Source: Membranipora membranacea (taxonomy: Eukaryota > Bryozoa > Gymnolaemata > Cheilostomatida > Membraniporidae). Taken from it: DNA of 60,000 nt. Where the stretch lies: assembly GCA_914767715.1 (NCBI GenBank), contig OU612068.1:8744001-8804000 (forward strand), given 5' to 3'. This document shows positions 32,692 through 43,385 of this stretch, in pieces. The stretch's first letter is position 1; each line of letters starts with the position of its first letter. Position numbers and translations under genes: made by a program. The notes under the pieces are model-generated. The model was not told the DNA's origin and searched no databases. It saw only the letters and a program-made list of their open reading frames with translations.

Positions 32692-33250
32692 TCTAAAAAG
32701 CTATTAAATATAGACATTAGAATAATAAATGAAGCAAATATCCGAGATAACACTGCAAAACTGATTCTCACCCTTTACAACAGGGCGAGAACCGCAATCT
32801 CAGAATGTAGAAATGTCTGATGACATATAACCGTATTAAGAATGCTAACAACCAACCGGATTGCAAAGAGAGCTAACCATCAAAGGGAATGCCCATGATG
32901 CTCAAATAGTAGGTCACTACGGCTATGCAAGCTACGAGCATATGCGATCACGTCACGTATTGAACATTGCCGATATGGAGCAGATTTTTGCAACAGCACG
33001 GATAAATCTGGTTTAGTGGTACATACAAAAATAACAATGTACAATGCGAAAACAGTGAAGAGGTCCACAAATAACTTTTATCACACAACCAATACCATAT
33101 TAGTGAATCACACAAGAACCTTCACATGGAACATTGATTTTTTCATGCATGTCTATCAAAATATCATGTCGGAGATCCCGTGCAGAAGTTTTATGTGTTG
33201 AATGACTATATAAAGTCAGCCGGCAAGGATGCCCTTCAAGAACTAAGAGA
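32692..33250 (+). pseudogene. YqaJ-associated module, copy 1 (truncated before the nuclease)
   Basis: It is homologous to 56,687-57,313. Blocks: TTNRIAKRANHQREC (about 32,848), then CNSTDKSGLVVHTKITMYNA, TVKRSTNNFYHTTNTILVNH and NIDFFMHVYQNIMSEIPC (33,136-33,189), with a parallel frame giving LNDYIKSAG. In the 57-kb copy the LNDYIKSAG frame continues into YqaJ blocks; here homology stops at GCCGGCAAGGATG (33,220-33,232). The FYHTTNT segment recalls small N-terminal beta domains of some transposon-borne ORFs, but I do not recognise it firmly. Confidence 0.5.
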
Positions 33251-34030
33251 AGAGAGGGTGATACCGTCAAGAACGATGACGGTATCAGAATGTCACTAGT
33301 GAAAATTCTAGATGTAAAAGACAAACTGATATATGGTGTCCTCTATCATCCACCTGGCTTGCGAAAAGACCAGAAAGATCATACATACAATATTTCCATG
33401 ATACATCAACAGACCATCAAACGAACATAAGTCAGATTGACAGGAATTAAGTAGTGCACAATGGCCAGCATTTGTCTTGGCAGCATAGATGCTATGCTGC
33501 TGCTCTCGGGTTTAACAAGGGAATTGGTTGGGTGGAGGACTTCCTGGAGGAAGTTTACGGCACAAGCACTGGGGCACAATCAAAGCTATATTTCAGGTTA
33601 GTTCTGATTTTTTTTTAAACTTTGGCTGAGTGACAGTAAATAATGCGTATCAGAGAACGCACAAATATAATTTTGGGTCTGAGTAATCTTAGATTTGAGC
33701 TGTTTTGTGCATGCAGGCCTGGCAGACTTTGGCTATTATGTGACTAGCCAAACCAGAAATTCATAGCTCTTTTGCTTTACTTCTCAATGAATGCTGAGAA
33801 AACATGTGGCGCTCATGCAGACGAAAGAGATGACGCAGAAAAGAATAGCACAGAAATACTCCTCAACGAAATCAAACAATAACAAGACGCAGACTAATTT
33901 GTGATCTTTCTTTGAAACACATTGGTACGAGGGGCTGACACATATTGGTGTACACAGATTGATTCCTGCTGCTATTGTTTATTTTTGCTGTATAAGTGTG
34001 GATCAGCAGTTACATTGTGTGTTTTCTCCC
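33251..34030 (+). pseudogene. Unrecognised ORF pieces with splice-like borders
   Basis: 33,299-33,365 reads KILDVKDKLIYGVLYHPPGL, resembling a short endonuclease block of non-LTR elements. 33,450-33,599 is an open frame VVHNGQHLSWQHRCYAAALG and GWVEDFLEEVYGTSTGAQSK. It ends CAGGTTAGTT (donor-like), and an acceptor-like GTGCATGCAGG is at 33,711-33,721, followed by a further short frame NAEKTCGAHADERDDAEKNS. No family is recognised; two unrelated fragments may be joined here. Confidence 0.3.
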
Positions 34031-34039
34031 TCAATTATT

Positions 34040-34560
34040 GTTCAATTCCAGTCGCAATTCAGTTCCTTAAAAATTTGGGATAACCCCCTCTTTGATCAGG
34101 TGTGTACAACTTCCGATTGATTGTATTCAAGCACAACTTTTTGAAGTACATCAAAAATTAACAACTTGCAAACCGATCCCCTCTTACTTGCACACAAATA
34201 CTTCTTCGAGATTATTGCCTCTCTTCGTGTATTCCAAAATTTCCAGTTTACATACACTACAGATTTTATTTCATTAATTTTATACCACACAAATTTCTAT
34301 TACTTCATGTCCGCTTTCCATCTTGGCGGATGAGTTGGTACCAGCCCAACATAGAATATGTTACACCGATTAATCAAAAAGAGATGGAGAGATTATGTAA
34401 TCGTCATTTTCTAGAAGGGAACAGGATCTGGTGGGGATGGAGTGGCAGAGAGCAGCAGCTGTGGTGAAGGGAAAAGAGGAAGAAGGCACACAACAACTAG
34501 GAATGCACAGCAGGGGTATGAACAGCTAGACAGAAACTGTTTAAAAATATGCAACTTCCA
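34040..34560 (+). pseudogene. Tyrosine-rich tail exon and its upstream intron, copy 3 (broken)
   Basis: 34,130-34,300 matches the intron at 41,470-41,630 (AAAATTAACAACTTGCAAAC, GCACACAAATACTTCTTC). 34,318-34,530 matches the exon (CATCTTGGCGGATGAGTTGG, then GAGAAGGCACACAACAACTA-like sequence), but with indels and a damaged acceptor. The ITAM-bearing 3' half is missing: after AACAGCTAGACAGAAACTGTT the sequence diverges. Confidence 0.6.
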
Positions 34561-35569
34561 CACTGATTCCGCTTGCTTCTTGCACACCTAATTTATCTAT
34601 GATCTATGTCACCTCTTCGATATCCGACTTCTGATGATCAGGAAAATGTTCCAACCAGAAAAATGGGAATCAGAGCTACATAGCCCTCCTCCACTGGCCG
34701 ACTTACCACAAAGTCTTGAGCAGGCAGCGAATGCCTGAAAATACAAGGCATATAAGGGTGTGCTGTGGCTCACCAAAGAGTCAGTTAAAACAACAAACAT
34801 CGTCAAATTGTTAGGAGTGACTGCCAAGAATAGTAAAGGAAAACCACCAAATCTTTAAAAATATGGATGTAAAAAAAACTAAGGAATGCAACTATAACTC
34901 ATTCCCTCCAAGGAGAGTGCTGAAAGATTTAATCGTAGTTGAAAATCTCGACCTTAGGACACCTCAAGTCGCGTAACATGTGACTTGAGGTTATATTATT
35001 ATAACTTTGTTCAAGGCAATAACAGGATGCTGAAAACAGAAGAGTCCTCAATTATGTGGATTCAAAGAAAACAGATTTTCAACAGAAATAATTCCTATTA
35101 ATTATTGATACAGTACTACAACTTTTCTCTTCCAATGTCATGTCTGTCTTATTGTACAGATATGAAACTTGGAAGATGACAAATGATGCCCTACGCGAAC
35201 TCGAAGTCTCCCACCTAGACTGCTGTTGTCGGATTTTAAAGCTGTACTGGTGGACAAAGACATCCAATGTGGAAGTGTGCACAGCGTCGACAGCACCCAG
35301 TGTCTCAGATGATTGAAGTGAGGAGATAGCTTTACCTGGGGCACACTCTGAGAAGGCAGCGCCCAATCCCACACACAAGTTGGGGTTGTGCACCTGAAGG
35401 GATAGGAAGACCTGGGCTTGGAGAATGGCAGCCCTTGAACAGTTGCAGACATTTGGCAGTGAAGCTGCAGAGATGGCGAAAGTTCGGTCTAGATGGAGGG
35501 AGCCGGAAATGAATGTACTAGCACAATATTCCAGAAGGAACCATGCAACCTAAGAAGAAAGAAAGAAGA
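34561..35569. other. Unrecognised region with short ORFs
   Basis: 34,615-34,737 reads IRLLMIRKMFQPEKWESELH on the + strand with a stop at 34,737. 35,160-35,550 has a + frame TNDALRELEVSHLDCCCRIL and a later MAALEQLQTFGSEAAEMAKV. Neither resembles a family I know. They may be exons or relics; no repeat partner was seen. Confidence 0.3.
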
Positions 35570-36300
35570 CAGTATGTCACACTTTGCTCATTAATATTCC
35601 TCAAGTAATAATAATTATATTGCATCATGTTTGGGCAGCAAATTGTATTGAAGATGCAATTAGGAATTTTAAACTCAATGACACTCTGTCAACGCTACTA
35701 TATATCACTACGTGACGGCTGATTGTAGGTTGTATAGAGTATCAATAAGTTGTGCTTCCACGGAGACTTGATAATGTCAATTAACAACTCTGATTTTATG
35801 GGATGTGATATAATAGAGACTCTATGACCATTCCGGCGTTATAAAACAAACATGGAAACGCATAGATCTTGTGCTCTTTCTCAAAAAAATTGTCGTTACA
35901 AATGACGATTCATTGTTCTCTATACTCTTTTTTCATTTTCCGTTATTTGCACAGTAATGAAAACTTGTTGACTCCTAAAGTGTATTTAACAATGATGAAT
36001 TTAAAAAAACTCAGTGAGGACTGAAAAGGGGCACCATTCTTAAAAGAGATGGGAGCGTAAACCCAGCAACAGTTTGTTTGGTTTGATATACTTAATGTGA
36101 CAATCACTCTGCATGTTGATAAGAGCAACCATACCAGATATGGTTCACGGCGATAACACGGTTCTCAGCTGCCTGTGTAGCAATGATAGAAGAAATGGGG
36201 AAGACATATTAGATAAAGATGCAGCGGAGATGTCCTTTGTGGTGAAAAACTCCAGCTGTTACTCTCTGAGGATTTGGAGAAGAGTGATAGAGAATTGAAA
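35570..36300. repeat. Module D and a K-cassette fragment
   Basis: 35,590-35,760 is module D (AATAATTATATTGCATCATG, TGACACTCTGTCAACGC). 36,120-36,240 matches the K C-terminal block at DNA level (GCTGCCTGTGTAGCAATGAT, AGATAAAGATGCAGCGGA). The stretch between, including a short ORF at 36,113-36,298, is otherwise unassigned. Confidence 0.5.
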
Positions 36301-37500
36301 CTCATCGCCTGGATTGCCCTTGATAGTTGTGAACTACAGAGTTTTGTACTGGTAACAGCAATACATTAGCTTTCAGAGGGGTTCATTGATTAATAACATA
36401 AGCTGTTTGTGATATTAGATACTGAATCTTCTCAGCAATCCTGCAGACGATGAGTAACCCAGCCGCTACTTTTTCAGCTACCAACACATACGACAAATCA
36501 AATAAAAGCCATAACTGCCATAATTTATATCCACCTGTATCAAATAGTAGGCACATGGGGATGGTGTCAAATTGTCAAATGCTGGTGTAGCTATGCAATC
36601 CATGTCAATATGAGGCTAGCATGTATACTTGGCAGTATCAACAACCGAGAACTACTGATCTTAGACAAGGCAGATCTTTTGGGTACAGGCCAAGTTCAGA
36701 TCCTGGGTCTCTGGTAACTCTCAAACATTGCCAGAGACACAAGTCTTGTAATAGACCTGTGCTTTTTCCTTGCAAGCCCAAGGCGGTTCACTTCTTGTGC
36801 ATGTCCAGTGCGGTCTGAGAGAATATTATGCCCCTAACCCAACGTCCAGTGGGGTTGGGGGAGAGTCAACCACAGACTGTCAGACATACATACTGTGTTG
36901 TTTGTATGGGGACCTCTACAACCAACACAGCTTGTTAAGACTTGCTAGGGCCTGATTTACATGTCTTACATAATATTGGTAGTCCTATGATAATTAATGC
37001 ATATATATAATGATAGAAAACATAATATATAAAATGATAGATTACGTATATTATATATATATATATATAGCAGTAATTGCAACACAGGTTTACTCCGAAT
37101 CCTGCTGGGCCTCTGACAATGTTTGCCTCCCCCTTTTGAGTCAAAAACCAAGGCGGGAGAGTCAAACTTAACTCAATCACTGCCAGCAAGGAGTTAGCTC
37201 CTTGTTGCCAGAGACCCAGGTTTTGAAGTAGATCTGTGATAAGCCTGTTGTGACAGGCTTGACAAGCCAGGCTAACCTGTGATATGAATCTTAATTTTAG
37301 CAAAGTTAGTAAGTAAGTTAAACTTAAAAGTAGGTGGACAGGACTGGACTGGAACCAGTCACTGTCAGGTATCTGAAACTATGATGTGCAGCATATACCA
37401 ATTTGTAGTTTATTTATACTAGTTGCTCTTTGATAACACCAACCAACTGAATGTATCTATCTTTATGATACTCCTGTAACCTTGCTCCAGGTAGAGGCAC
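36301..37500. other. Unassigned sequence with a TA-rich microsatellite
   Basis: 37,045-37,068 is (TA)n. The surrounding DNA has only short, low-complexity or isolated ORFs. Sequence around 36,690-36,740 (GATCCTGGGTCTCTGGTAAC) and 37,195-37,220 (CCTTGTTGCCAGAGACCCAG) shares a short inverted motif, perhaps the ends of a small element. Not resolved. Confidence 0.4.
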
Positions 37501-38559
37501 AGCAGGCTTCTCAGATCACTTTGGGTCTTTTATACAATGGCTTTCTGGAATTCTTCTGCTGTTCTGCATATATGCCAACACCAAAACTATTTTCATTTTA
37601 GAGAATTGTCAAATTCAACCTCATTGGATTGCTACATTCTTCTTGACCAATCACAAACTAAATTCCAATGCTGTTCAATGCAGGTAAATATTTTCAATAG
37701 CACATTGTACAGACACAAATCATTCTGCGCATGCTCAGCTCTGGGCATGAGCTGATCTCTGCAAAATTGAGCCTCGGAATTCCGAAGCCATCTGATTGGC
37801 TACCTGCTCTGGTGACATACTTCCCAAAGCGTGCGGATTTGTTATTGATAGTTATCCTCTCTTGTCATAATTAGCTGATTTTGATTGACAGTTCATGCAG
37901 GGGGTATCCCATTTCCCCTTTCCAAAGTTGCAATCAGAACCCACACTAAACGCATTGTTCTTGCACATGCGCGAATTCAAGTCACGCATGATGCATAATT
38001 AGCCTTACTACACCTGCTTTGTGGTAATGATAACCTAGTTTATCAGTGATCTACATGCCCAGTCAGATCACGAGAGTCAGTATGGACACAAATTGCAGAC
38101 AGATTTTTTTACCCTAGCTAGGAGTTGTCAACTCTTTTCGCACCCACAGGCAACTCCAAAACTATTTTTAGACAAATGATGATTAAGTTTCACTTAGTAG
38201 ATGGTTTTTCTTTCCGCCTCATATTTTTATATCCTTTCTCATTTACAGATTTCCCTATGACACTGTTCTGAACAAACAAACTATATGGCCAATAGGAGTA
38301 TGAATACTTGAGGAAATCGATGAAACTCAAACTACCCTATACCAGAACTTTAAAACAGTAGGTCAAAAAAGGTTATGTGCTCAATCACCATTGTCCAGAT
38401 TGGGAGTGGAATGAATAAGTGATTAGCAGCCCATCTCAGCAGTTGATATTATTTTCAAACCACTGCTTTAATATCTAACTGGATTTTGTAAACCAGGGTA
38501 AGTTGAGGCCCCGTTTAACATACAACCTCTACACATATCACAACTCACCTTCTCAGTTC
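37501..38559. other. Unassigned, relatively unique sequence
   Basis: No repeat partner was found. 37,640-37,980 is slightly richer in CpG and has CCAATCAC, ATTGGCTA, TGCGCATGCTCAG and CACATGCGCG, motifs that resemble CCAAT and NRF1-type sites. No adjacent first exon could be identified, so a promoter is not claimed. Confidence 0.35.
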
Positions 38560-38599
38560 TCGGCTTTCAACAGTTGATTACCCAAATGTTACAGTAGAC

Positions 38600-39250
38600 A
38601 TTCCCATCCATATATATATACAAAATAAAGATAGTTTCCCGACTTGTTGGAAAGTAGGAAGGGTGATTCCAAATTTTAAAAGCAGTGATGTTGGTGATCC
38701 ATATAATAACAGACATATTACTGTGTTGCCTGTTATTTCTCAAATCTGAAACATATAAAATGCAGAGCTAAAGCACTGGCTACAGATATGCAGACTGGAT
38801 TTAGATCAAAATATTCATGTACTGATATAGTAAATATGTACATAGTACATACGATGATATATAGGATAGAGCAAAGGTAAAATTGTGGCGTTATTTATTC
38901 TTGATCTTAGAAAGGGGTTTGAATGCGGAGATCATGAAATTCTATCTGAAAAGCTTAATTATACTGGTACGTGAATATTTATTCGCTATACTCTATAATA
39001 CGAACAGTGTATGACAAATTCTAGAATTCCACAAAATCTAAACCAAAAATAAATATGCATAATGCGTAATACAGGAATTATGCAAAGTCACAAACCTGTC
39101 AAAAGCGGTGTAGTGTACCCTCAAGGTTCTGTCATAGCTCCCACTCTATATTTAATTTTCTTCTCCAATCAAATTCATTCTGTGTTTGCATAGGGAGATG
39201 ATCTCTCAATATCAATGCCCTTGAATCCGATTGCAATAAGGATTAGTCTA
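38600..39250 (+). pseudogene. Non-LTR RT fragment
   Basis: The frame reads CWKVGRVIPNFKSSDVGDPY and NNRHITVLPVIS, matching the RT block with W-P-KG-D and YRPI-LP-SK features. Further blocks are LQTGFRSKYSCTDIV-like (about 38,790-38,830), GKIVALFILDLRKGFECGDH (palm, first Asp in LDLRKGF), and PQGSVIAPTLYLIF then GDDLSIS where the catalytic F/YADD would be. Several stops are present. It lies just upstream of the second long-repeat copy. Confidence 0.7.
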
Positions 39251-39411
39251 TAATGAATCAAAGTAGAAATGGGATGAACAGGCAGGATCACATCTCTGTC
39301 ATTATTAACTGGATCATCTAGATCGCAAGTTGTCTTTAATTTAAATAATTAGATTTACGCGCGTCATATATATTTTTCTCTGTCTTCTTGTGAAGACATT
39401 CGTGCAGATAT
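39251..39411. other. Short spacer
   Basis: Nothing recognisable. Confidence 0.5.
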
Positions 39412-41359
39412 ACCAACAATCCTCCTAACAAAAAACGTTATCAATATTTTCCTTTCTTCCCACACTGTTCCCATAATTTCTTTGGCATGTTATCAAAAAC
39501 ATCCTTCCAAGATGAGAAATTATAAAATAGCCAAATAGAAAGTGTATAATATATATCTTATATTTAATATGTATTTGATTTCACAAGTCTTGGTTAGTCT
39601 CTGCAATGTCAAACAACCATAAAGTTTTCTGAATGAAATGGTTTCTCATAAACTTGAACAGGGCATTTTTTGTGAACGGCAACATTTTGTGGTGAATTGC
39701 TTCTCAAACTTGATTGGACAGAAGCGAGATGTATGACATCATCACTTTTGGTTTTAATATAGTTAATCATGAATTATCACACAGGTAAGTAGGTGTTTTT
39801 TAATGCTCATCCGCTCGCCTTTGTATTCAGACTTTCCTAACTTTCGATCTGAGTAAGCTGTAAGTAAACCAGCATTGGGTAAATAAAGTTCATATTATTA
39901 TTATTTAGCCTTTTGAGCTCGTAATTCATGCTTCCAGTGTGATGTTTACTTTAGTAGTTAAAAAAGCCTGCCTGATAAACACAATATGTATGAAAATAAT
40001 AATTACCAATCAATTATAGTATTCAGAATTTCCTAACTATCTATGAGTGTACTATAAGCCGACCGTAGGGTGGATGGTGGGGCAAAAGTCTGGAGGGCTC
40101 ATACTAGATAGAGACTGAATTTATATTAAGTGTTATAAGATCATGATTTTGCCCATATTTGAGAAAGAAATAACTCCTGCCTCCATTGTCATTTTTGCTT
40201 TAGTAGTTAGAAGTCTGCCTGATAATTTATGTTTGTTGTGAAAAGGTTCATAGTAAATATTTTATTTTTGTAATGGATGAATGCCTGTTTTGAATAAAAT
40301 ACAGTGGTGAAATTTAACTCCAGATCTAGAACAGTATAGTTGACAGATCAGGGACTTACCCAGATATACCATTCTGGTAATGCTTCTCAGGACAGACAAT
40401 GGAGCCTTATGTCTGTATCAGGTCTCGATACTTACTTTTATAAATGACAAGAATTAAACTCAGTTAGTAATTAATTCAAATGATGCTACATACATTATTA
40501 TATCATTCAAAATACAAAAGAAGAGAGGGAGGCCTTCATGAATAAAAGAAAAACTGTCCTCTGGTTATCCCCTGATTTTGGAACCTTTGCTGCTTTTCAT
40601 CATCTCAGATTGATTCTAGAATGGATTGCCGAGCTTTCTGCTTTTTAATAAGTGCTCGGGAGCAACTGCTGCAATTTTTTATGGGTTTTGGTACGAGTGT
40701 TCTCATAATTTGTGTTTGAATGGCTTCTCCCATTCAATTAGAATGAAAGGTATAACTATGACATCATCATTTTAAGTGTCAATTCAGAGAATCATGAATT
40801 CTCACGCAGATAAGTTGGTGTTTCATAATGCTCATGCAATGGGGTTGTTGCGAGAGTTATAACTTTTTCAACAAGTTGTTTTTGAATGGCTTCTATGATT
40901 TGATTGGAATGATAGCGTATAACTATGACCTCATCATTTTTAGTGTCAGATTAGTTAATCATGAAATCTCACACAGGTAGGTTGGTGTTTTATAATGCTC
41001 TTGTAATGGGGTTATGTCAGGAGTTATCCCTCATTAAAGGGGGCGCTGATCAGATGAGACCATGAATTTACAATTGTTTATAGATGCCATCATTTGAGCG
41101 GATCACGCTTTTTGGTCTGACATCCAGGAAAATGATTCAAAAATTCCTAACTATCTATGAGTGTGCTGTAAACCAGCATTTTTTAGAGTTGTATTTAGTC
41201 GTTTGGAGAAGTTGCCAATATTTGGGGTGACTAATAACTAAGTCTTCAAGTGTCATGTTAATATGTAATCAAAAGTCTGCCTTGAACAGATTGGACACTA
41301 TCGATACGTTATCTTCTATTGTAGATTACGAGATAATTGTATCAATAATGTGTGTACTA
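39412..41359 (+). repeat. Long duplicated repeat, copy 2, with 80-bp exon-like modules
   Basis: It is homologous to 12,045-13,440. It holds three 80-bp modules ending near 39,784, 40,808 and 40,976. The last is an open frame YNYDLIIFSVRLVNHEISHR followed by a donor-like GTAGGT; the first ends CACAGGTAAGT, a near-consensus donor; the middle one has lost the GT. It contains the empty site of the 12.7-kb MITE. An insertion of about 0.8 kb relative to copy 1 supplies the extra modules. Confidence 0.75.
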
Positions 41360-41455
41360 TAATTATGTCTTAACTGCTCTATCAGCAATCCTACTATTTA
41401 GTGTCAAATGCAAAAAATAATGATGATTACTATGCATCTGATGATGTGGTGATGA
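41360..41455 (+). pseudogene. TM cassette, copy 3, beside the tyrosine-rich exon
   Basis: One frame gives YVLTALSAILLFSVKCKK (about 41,363-41,416), a hydrophobic run ended by Lys-Cys-Lys-Lys, followed after one frame slip by NNDDYYASDDVVMSQAQ. It is the same motif as the other TM cassettes. The exon with the ITAM pattern begins about 180 bp downstream. No strong donor is seen; ATGAGTCAAG near 41,452-41,461 would give the phase that the downstream exon needs. Confidence 0.4.
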
Positions 41456-41629
41456 GTCAAGCGCAAATTTTTAAAGTATATTAAAAACTAACAACTTGCA
41501 CACTGTTACCTTCTTATCGCATACAAATACTTCCTCTAAATTAGCTGTTTTCTTCCTGTTTCTAAAAAATTCCAGTTCACAAACATGATTGATCTCATAC
41601 AACACATATTTGTAATACATGTGTATTTT
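41456..41629 (+). other. Presumed intron before the tail exon
   Basis: It is conserved with 13,325-13,450 and 34,130-34,300, and ends in the pyrimidine-rich TGTATTTTCCAG acceptor. Confidence 0.45.
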
Positions 41630-42157
41630 CCAGCTGTGCGGATGAATGGGCACCAGCCAATCATGTGTTATGTGACACCAATGAATCGGGGAAAAGAGGG
41701 AGAGATTGTGGATTCTTCATATTATGGAAAGGAAGTAGGTTCTGGCAGGGAAGGAGGGACAGGGAGCGGCAGCTGTAGTAAAGGGAAAAGGGGAAGAAGG
41801 AACACAACGTCTAGAAATGCATCACAGGGATACGAGCAGCTAAACAGAAACTCAGCCGATTATTCGTATGCACAACCGAAGACCAAATGGGCAAACCCAC
41901 ACCAGATGAATTATGAACATTTGGCTCAGAATGATGACGGTGACTGTTACAACAAGCTCACTCAGAGGAACATTGCTAGACATAACAATGTTGTCCGTGA
42001 ATTTTCCATTAGAAACACTCAATACTCTTCACACTTTTTATATCGACCTTCATCTACCCAAAACAGTGAGACCGCGGATGTTGATGAAAAAAGTCACCCA
42101 TTCATACCCGAAACACACAATTATATTACTCTACATCCATATTACAATATAGTGTAG
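41630..42157 (+). CDS. Tyrosine-rich cytoplasmic-tail-like last exon with ITAM pattern (intact copy)
   Basis: This is an open frame of about 175 codons after the acceptor TTTTCCAG, ending TAG at 42,155. Order of features: AVRMNGHQPIMCYVTPM, EIVDSSYYGKE, a Gly/Ser/basic segment, DYSYAQPK, NYEHLAQNDDGDCYNKL, QYSSHFLYRPSS, and C-terminal NYITLHPYYNIV. YEHL (41,912-41,923) and YNKL (41,948-41,959) are separated by eight residues, an ITAM spacing of the kind phosphorylated by Src-family kinases and bound by tandem SH2 domains in animals. No known domain is present, as expected for a signalling tail. The start is set by the acceptor, since no good upstream ATG context is visible. Copies are at 13,441 (frameshifted) and 34,318 (truncated). 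A host receptor gene is the best explanation, but this is inference. Confidence 0.55.
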   Translation, partial: PAVRMNGHQPIMCYVTPMNRGKEGEIVDSSYYGKEVGSGREGGTGSGSCSKGKRGRRNTTSRNASQGYEQLNRNSADYSYAQPKTKWANPHQMNYEHLAQNDDGDCYNKLTQRNIARHNNVVREFSIRNTQYSSHFLYRPSSTQNSETADVDEKSHPFIPETHNYITLHPYYNIV

Positions 42158-43385
42158 AGTTAACAAACATAATTTTCAGTTTCGTATTTATGATTTGGCG
42201 AATATAAATGGATAACATAATCCATAGTTATTTATTATTAACATTGTGATTTGTTTACCAAGTGGTTATGATTGAATGAACATGAGGACAGATGTCGAGA
42301 CAGTCATTATAGAAACAACAGGAAAAATAAAGAACAAAATGGTAACTATCTATTGTATGCAGTATCTAAAGGAAAATTAACGGGATTATTCAAGAACTGG
42401 CTTTCCTGTAGTCTTTCCGTAATTGGTATTTAATCATCTGCGTATAAAGGATCTAGTGATTTTGAATCAGCTAAGCAGTATCTCAAAGAAAGTGGTACTG
42501 CAGTAAAATATATAAGCTGCCCTGAAACGACTTTCTCAAGCAAAACTTCAAGGAAGATACAAAAAGCATAGATTCCTTTAGTACCATGTCATTGAAGCTT
42601 CAACATCTGCGCAACAAAGCGCAACAAGACATGGGCAAGTACTCGTTGTCATCTATGTCCACAAATTTTAGATCAGATTAATAATCTAATCAACAGGGTA
42701 GATACCCTTGAAAACATTATTATAAAACAAAATGGTATAAATCAACTCTCAATACAGAGATGGAAGCCAACAAGGACCAAGTAGTAGAAAGGAATTCTTC
42801 CTTGATAAAAGAGGAATTCCTAAAAGTCAGTTAGACTCTCTGAGAAAATAACTACTTATGCTGACAAAGCAGCTGTGAAACCTAAGAGAAATGAGATTCA
42901 TGGCAGAATTCCTAAGGATGTAGAACAAAAGCACAAAATACCGTTTGAACCGAAGAAGTCATTAGTCATCTTTGACATACAACAAGGAAATACCAAACCT
43001 CAACATAGACAAAATAAGGATGGCAATTTGCCGACGTCATGGTTCCACTAAAGTAGATTTAATCAATTGATAAAAATTTCATTAAAATAAGTTATCTAAA
43101 TGCAAATTTTTAATTCAACTCTCTAACAAATCAGACCTAAAGAAGATTGTTAAGAATGGGATGAATAACCTTTTGGCGGTTCCAAAGCAAGGTTTACAAT
43201 TCAACCTGTCACCTATGTTGCTGTTGTTAAAGGAGTTCCTCTTCATATGTCACCTGAAGATATATTCATTGATGTCAATGCAGATAACAGATGTACATCA
43301 GCCTATAGAATTACAACGACAGACGGAAAGCCACTTTGTGCAGTAAAGTTGCAATTTTTAAATGATATCGAAAATAAAGTTTTTA
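42158..43385 (+). pseudogene. Non-LTR ORF1-like remnant, copy 2
   Basis: Collinear with 13,966-15,200. It keeps KRNEIHGRIPKDVEQKHK, KKSLVIFDIQQGNTKPQ (frameshifted relative to copy 1), and the RRM-like end TYVAVVKGVPLHMSPEDIF, DNRCTSAYRITTTDGKPLC and KLQFLNDIENK. More frames are broken in the 5' part, but the 3' part (43,160-43,380) is better preserved than copy 1, lacking its internal stop. Homology ends at AAATGATATCGAAAA (43,361-43,375), with a poly(A)-like run at 43,388. Confidence 0.55.

Noticed and set aside
36935-37303. 122-codon minus-strand ORF
   Set aside because: Much of it is the translated TA microsatellite, and no family resemblance is seen.
37640-37980. Host gene promoter with CCAAT and NRF1-like motifs
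   Set aside because: No first exon, ATG or splice donor could be tied to it; the motifs are short and expected by chance.
42119-42154. Second ITAM in NYITLHPYYNIV
   Set aside because: Only three residues separate YITL and YNIV; ITAM spacing requires six to eight. The motifs are noted as single YxxL/V sites only.
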